NCBI RefSeq assembly: GCF_900109925.1
Contig: NZ_FOBW01000005.1
Coordinates: 207,954 to 271,953 of the forward strand
Reading direction: 5' to 3'
DNA from: Mesobacillus persicus
GTDB lineage: Bacteria > Bacillota > Bacilli > Bacillales > Cytobacillaceae
DNA: 64,000 nt
Below, in pieces: positions 61,455 to 64,000 of the stretch (the stretch's first letter is position 1; the number at the start of each line of letters is the position of its first letter). The notes below the pieces were generated by a model, which saw only the letters and a program-made list of their open reading frames with translations, ran no database searches and had not been told where the DNA came from. The position numbers and the translations under genes are program-made.

Positions 61455-62024
61455 ATGCCTGATTTTTGTGCCTCATTATGGCCAGAAGAGCCGACACCAG
61501 AACACCTGAAAAATTGTACTGAATGCGGTCTTTATAAACATGGTTCCCGAATGGTATGGGGTGAAGGCAAACCGGAAGCACCTATTCTAATTTTATTAGA
61601 CAACCCTGGAGCTCGGGAGGACCGGGACAATAAACCGTTCGTCTGTGGGACGAGGCAAACATTGCAAGAAGCCGCCAACCAGGTTGGCCTGAAGGTCGAA
61701 GACTTATATGTAACCTATATATTAAAAAGAAAACCCATTCGAGCCTATGATAAAGAACAAACGAGGAAAATCTGCATGAATCACTTAAAACAACAGCTCC
61801 AATCAAAACAGCCAAAGTTCATTGTCTGCCTAGGAAACATCGCTGTTCAATCCTTCTTTCAAGATTCAGATGTGGATGTAAAATCGTTAAGAGGCAAAAT
61901 ACATACTGTCCATGGATACAAGACAACCGTCGCCTATCATCCTCTAGCTGTGAGGCGACGTCCCAACCTTTGGCCATATTTTTTAGAGGATTTGAAGTTA
62001 GTGGTAGAGAATGGGGTTCAGTGA
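61455..62024 (+). CDS. Uracil-DNA glycosylase superfamily protein, divergent family 4-like
   Basis: 189 residues from ATG 61455, with AAGGAGGAG 5-6 nt upstream. NCTECGLYKHG supplies two N-terminal Cys; ILILLDNPGAREDRDNKPFV corresponds to motif A (GExPGxxED..G.PFVG); LYVTYILKRKPI corresponds to the VKCRPP segment, where the third cluster Cys is replaced by Arg; ICMNHLKQQL keeps a fourth; VAYHPLAVRRRP corresponds to motif B (HPS). The Fe-S cluster may therefore be altered or absent. Removal of uracil from DNA is the family activity, here unproven. Confidence 0.78.
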   Translation: MPDFCASLWPEEPTPEHLKNCTECGLYKHGSRMVWGEGKPEAPILILLDNPGAREDRDNKPFVCGTRQTLQEAANQVGLKVEDLYVTYILKRKPIRAYDKEQTRKICMNHLKQQLQSKQPKFIVCLGNIAVQSFFQDSDVDVKSLRGKIHTVHGYKTTVAYHPLAVRRRPNLWPYFLEDLKLVVENGVQ

Positions 62025-62495
62025 CTATGGTTTTTTTCTACTAGTTAATGGGTAAGCCGACCCTCCCCCTGTTCCCGCGGGGGGTGTTCAGGATACTATT
62101 AATTTTTTTATGAGAAGGTTCGAACTAGCTTCAAGCGCTCACTATATTCCACGTAGAAAGGAAATAAAGCCAAACCATTTTTACTAAAAAACAAATGAAC
62201 AACCTTTAATCATAAATAGTTCCGTTTCGGTGGAGAAACATACGAAATAGCATACCTTTTAACAGACCAAATCGCATATGATTGGTCTCTTCTTCTTTCC
62301 ATATATATCAACTATTATTTGATATTAACGCTTGAATTAGCATACAAAACGCACCCCAAATAGTATAATGTCAATAGCTGTTGTCAATGTGATTTTTCCT
62401 TTTTATGTTAAAATGAATATATAGTTTGTGAAAGAACGTACTTAAACTAACGGGCAGAATAGTACAAGAAAAAAAGAAATGAAATATAGACGTTT
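62025..62495. other. Intergenic region
   Basis: Contains a CCCCC/GGGGG-type hairpin near 62064-62088 just after the glycosylase gene (CCCCCTGTTCCCGCGGGGGG). The rest is AT-rich, no gene seen. Confidence 0.4.
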
Positions 62496-62574
62496 AAGGC
62501 AATGAGTGTGTAAAGTATGTTTGACACATCCATTGCCTTATTTTATTATATAGGTGTAAAAGGTTTTTTACACC
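62496..62574 (+). promoter_or_regulatory. Promoter and operators of the second XRE gene
   Basis: TTGACA (62521-62526), 17-bp spacer, TATTAT (62544-62549). A perfect palindrome GGTGTAAAA-GGTT-TTTTACACC (62553-62574) covers the start point. A longer dyad, AAGGCAATG with CATTGCCTT (62496-62539), with inner GTGT/ACAC arms, covers the -35. Two operators for an autorepressor are inferred. Confidence 0.7.
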
Positions 62575-62597
62575 TTCTAAATGTGGAGGCAAATGAA

Positions 62598-62810
62598 ATG
62601 GAAAATAGAATTAAGGAGTACAGAGAAAAAAAGAGTCTTTCACAGGGTAAATTAGCGGAATTATGTAATGTAAGTAGGCAAACGATTAACGCTATCGAGA
62701 ATGACAAATATGACCCAAGTTTGCAGTTAGCATTTGATATCGCAAGGACTTTAGGAGTCGCAATGGAAGAATTATTTATTTCTATGAATGGGGGAAAAAG
62801 TCATGAATAA
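62598..62810 (+). CDS. XRE-family transcriptional regulator (second pair)
   Basis: 70 residues, ENRIKEYREKKSLSQGKLAE LCNVSRQTINAIENDKYDPS, from ATG 62598 with GGAGG 8-9 nt upstream. Same class as the protein at 14398 but clearly divergent. The upstream frame to 62517 runs through the operator and is not used. Overlaps the next gene by 8 bp. Confidence 0.9.
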   Translation: MENRIKEYREKKSLSQGKLAELCNVSRQTINAIENDKYDPSLQLAFDIARTLGVAMEELFISMNGGKSHE

Positions 62811-63195
62811 AACCCAAAGTATTATCGCTATTTTAGTCTTTGCTGTTTTTCTAACAATTGGAGGCTCGACCTTATACAAATGGGTTAGCTTTGGAACTGT
62901 AGATTCAGCTGGTATATTCTTTAGTTTTTTAGCTTTAAGCTATTTTTTTAATTGGATGAATTGGGGTGATCATGAAGGTGGTGGCGAGAAGGATGAATTA
63001 GATAGACATATTAAAACCCAAAGTGCCAAAATAGGTTATTATATTCTTATGATTTTATCTGGTTTAATACTATTTATTTCTGAAGGAACAGGCAGTTTCA
63101 ATGAAATTGACAATTATCCACTGGTTATTGTGGTAGGTCTTACTTTTGTTACAGTTCCGATTACAGAATTTATATATTCAAAGAAGTTTAAATAA
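62803..63195 (+). CDS. Small membrane protein partner of the second XRE regulator
   Basis: 130 residues from ATG 62803 (GGGGGAA upstream); four hydrophobic segments, IIAILVFAVFLTIGG, GIFFSFLALSYFFNWM, IGYYILMILSGLILFI, YPLVIVVGLTFVTVPITEF. A cytoplasmic EGGGEKDELDRHIKTQSAK loop stands between TM2 and TM3. Same number of helices and same loop position as the partner at 14604-15035, no clear sequence identity. Overlap with the regulator indicates co-translation. Confidence 0.75.
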   Translation: MNKTQSIIAILVFAVFLTIGGSTLYKWVSFGTVDSAGIFFSFLALSYFFNWMNWGDHEGGGEKDELDRHIKTQSAKIGYYILMILSGLILFISEGTGSFNEIDNYPLVIVVGLTFVTVPITEFIYSKKFK

Positions 63196-63264
63196 TACGA
63201 TACTATCACAAAGAAAGCATCTTCAACTAACGGCAGTTTAGTTGAACAAAGCCATATAAAAAAC

Positions 63265-63298
63265 AAACGCTTGGGCATTAAAATGCTCAAGCGTTTTT
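63265..63298 (-). terminator. Bidirectional terminator, rRNA operon and membrane gene
   Basis: AAACGCTTGGGCAT and ATGCTCAAGCGTTT arms (one wobble), T-runs on both sides. Suited to end the rRNA transcript on the minus strand and the membrane gene on the plus strand. Confidence 0.8.
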
Positions 63299-63423
63299 GG
63301 TTACAATTTATACTGTTGGTTATAGTGCTAAATATAGTACGTTTTAGTGTGTTATTTGACCTGTTAATTTAGTTTTTCTCCACAGTATCGGAACTGCTTA
63401 CTTTAATCAGCTGTTCTTTCATT

Positions 63424-63541
<118 letters not shown>

Positions 63542-63648
63542 TATTTAATTAGGGATAATTATTTTGCTTGCGCAAAAAATTTTGTTCCCTCAAAACTAGA
63601 TAATGTAATCAGAAGGTAAAGTCATTCATATCAATTCTTAACTTTATA

Positions 63649-64000
<352 letters not shown>

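Overview
The window is chromosomal DNA of low to moderate GC from an endospore-forming member of the Bacillaceae. The family is indicated by a spore germinant-receptor operon, a Sda-type sporulation checkpoint protein, sporulation-kinase-like signalling genes, a class III fructose-1,6-bisphosphatase, a ykoFEDC thiamine ECF operon with a TPP riboswitch, cspC, and a YocH-like LysM/3D protein. The genus (for example Neobacillus or Mesobacillus) cannot be settled from sequence reading alone. No prophage, intact insertion sequence, CRISPR array or tRNA gene was seen.

Layout, left to right. 1-9.5 kb: a truncated Rpn-family nuclease gene, hcp with a textbook FNR box, a SpoIIAA-like protein, a DUF3231 protein, then sda divergent from a DUF2294 protein and a PAS histidine kinase with a perfect DnaA box between them, a CBO0543 membrane protein, and a DUF1659-DUF2922-YvrJ cluster. 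9.7-16 kb: a gerA-C-B germinant-receptor operon, a DnaD-like winged-helix protein, an XRE-repressor/membrane-protein pair with a palindromic operator, and a small exporter. 16-27 kb: fbp, a DoxX protein, a CBS-HEPN fusion, two GNAT acetyltransferases, a luciferase-like monooxygenase and a large PAS-GGDEF-EAL protein. 27-32 kb: the DabA-DabB inorganic-carbon uptake genes with a beta-carbonic-anhydrase-like partner that lacks the zinc ligands, read from a strong promoter through a leader of about 400 nt that contains a terminator hairpin. 32-39 kb: a CPBP protease, a DUF4160-DUF2442 pair and ykoFEDC. 39-46 kb: a sigma-54 operon (Fe-dependent alcohol dehydrogenase, GntP permease, CoA-acylating semialdehyde dehydrogenase) with its own enhancer-binding regulator, a consensus -24/-12 promoter and upstream dyads. 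46-54 kb: a LysM/3D protein with a near-consensus WalR box, a two-component system with a PepSY protein, cspC, a decayed ABC ATPase gene and a DUF4015 glycosidase-like protein. 54-63 kb: Uma2, SRPBCC, VOC, MFS, thioredoxin-fold, C45 hydrolase, CPBP/MerR, a divergent uracil-DNA glycosylase, and a second XRE/membrane pair. The right edge is the 3' end of an rRNA operon (5S and partial 23S) on the minus strand.

The most distinctive signal is in the intergenic DNA, where several families of structured repeats occur. The best is an element of about 190 bp, present twice (33.3 kb on the plus strand, 39.6 kb on the minus strand), made of four short palindromes at near-identical spacing (51-60-52 and 51-60-51) whose arms differ between copies in compensatory ways. 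Others are a 20-bp-arm perfect palindrome (three full and three partial copies), a 41-nt hairpin just downstream of two unrelated minus-strand genes, and a G/C-tract repeat of about 55 bp (four copies). All statements rest on reading the sequence; no database search was run.
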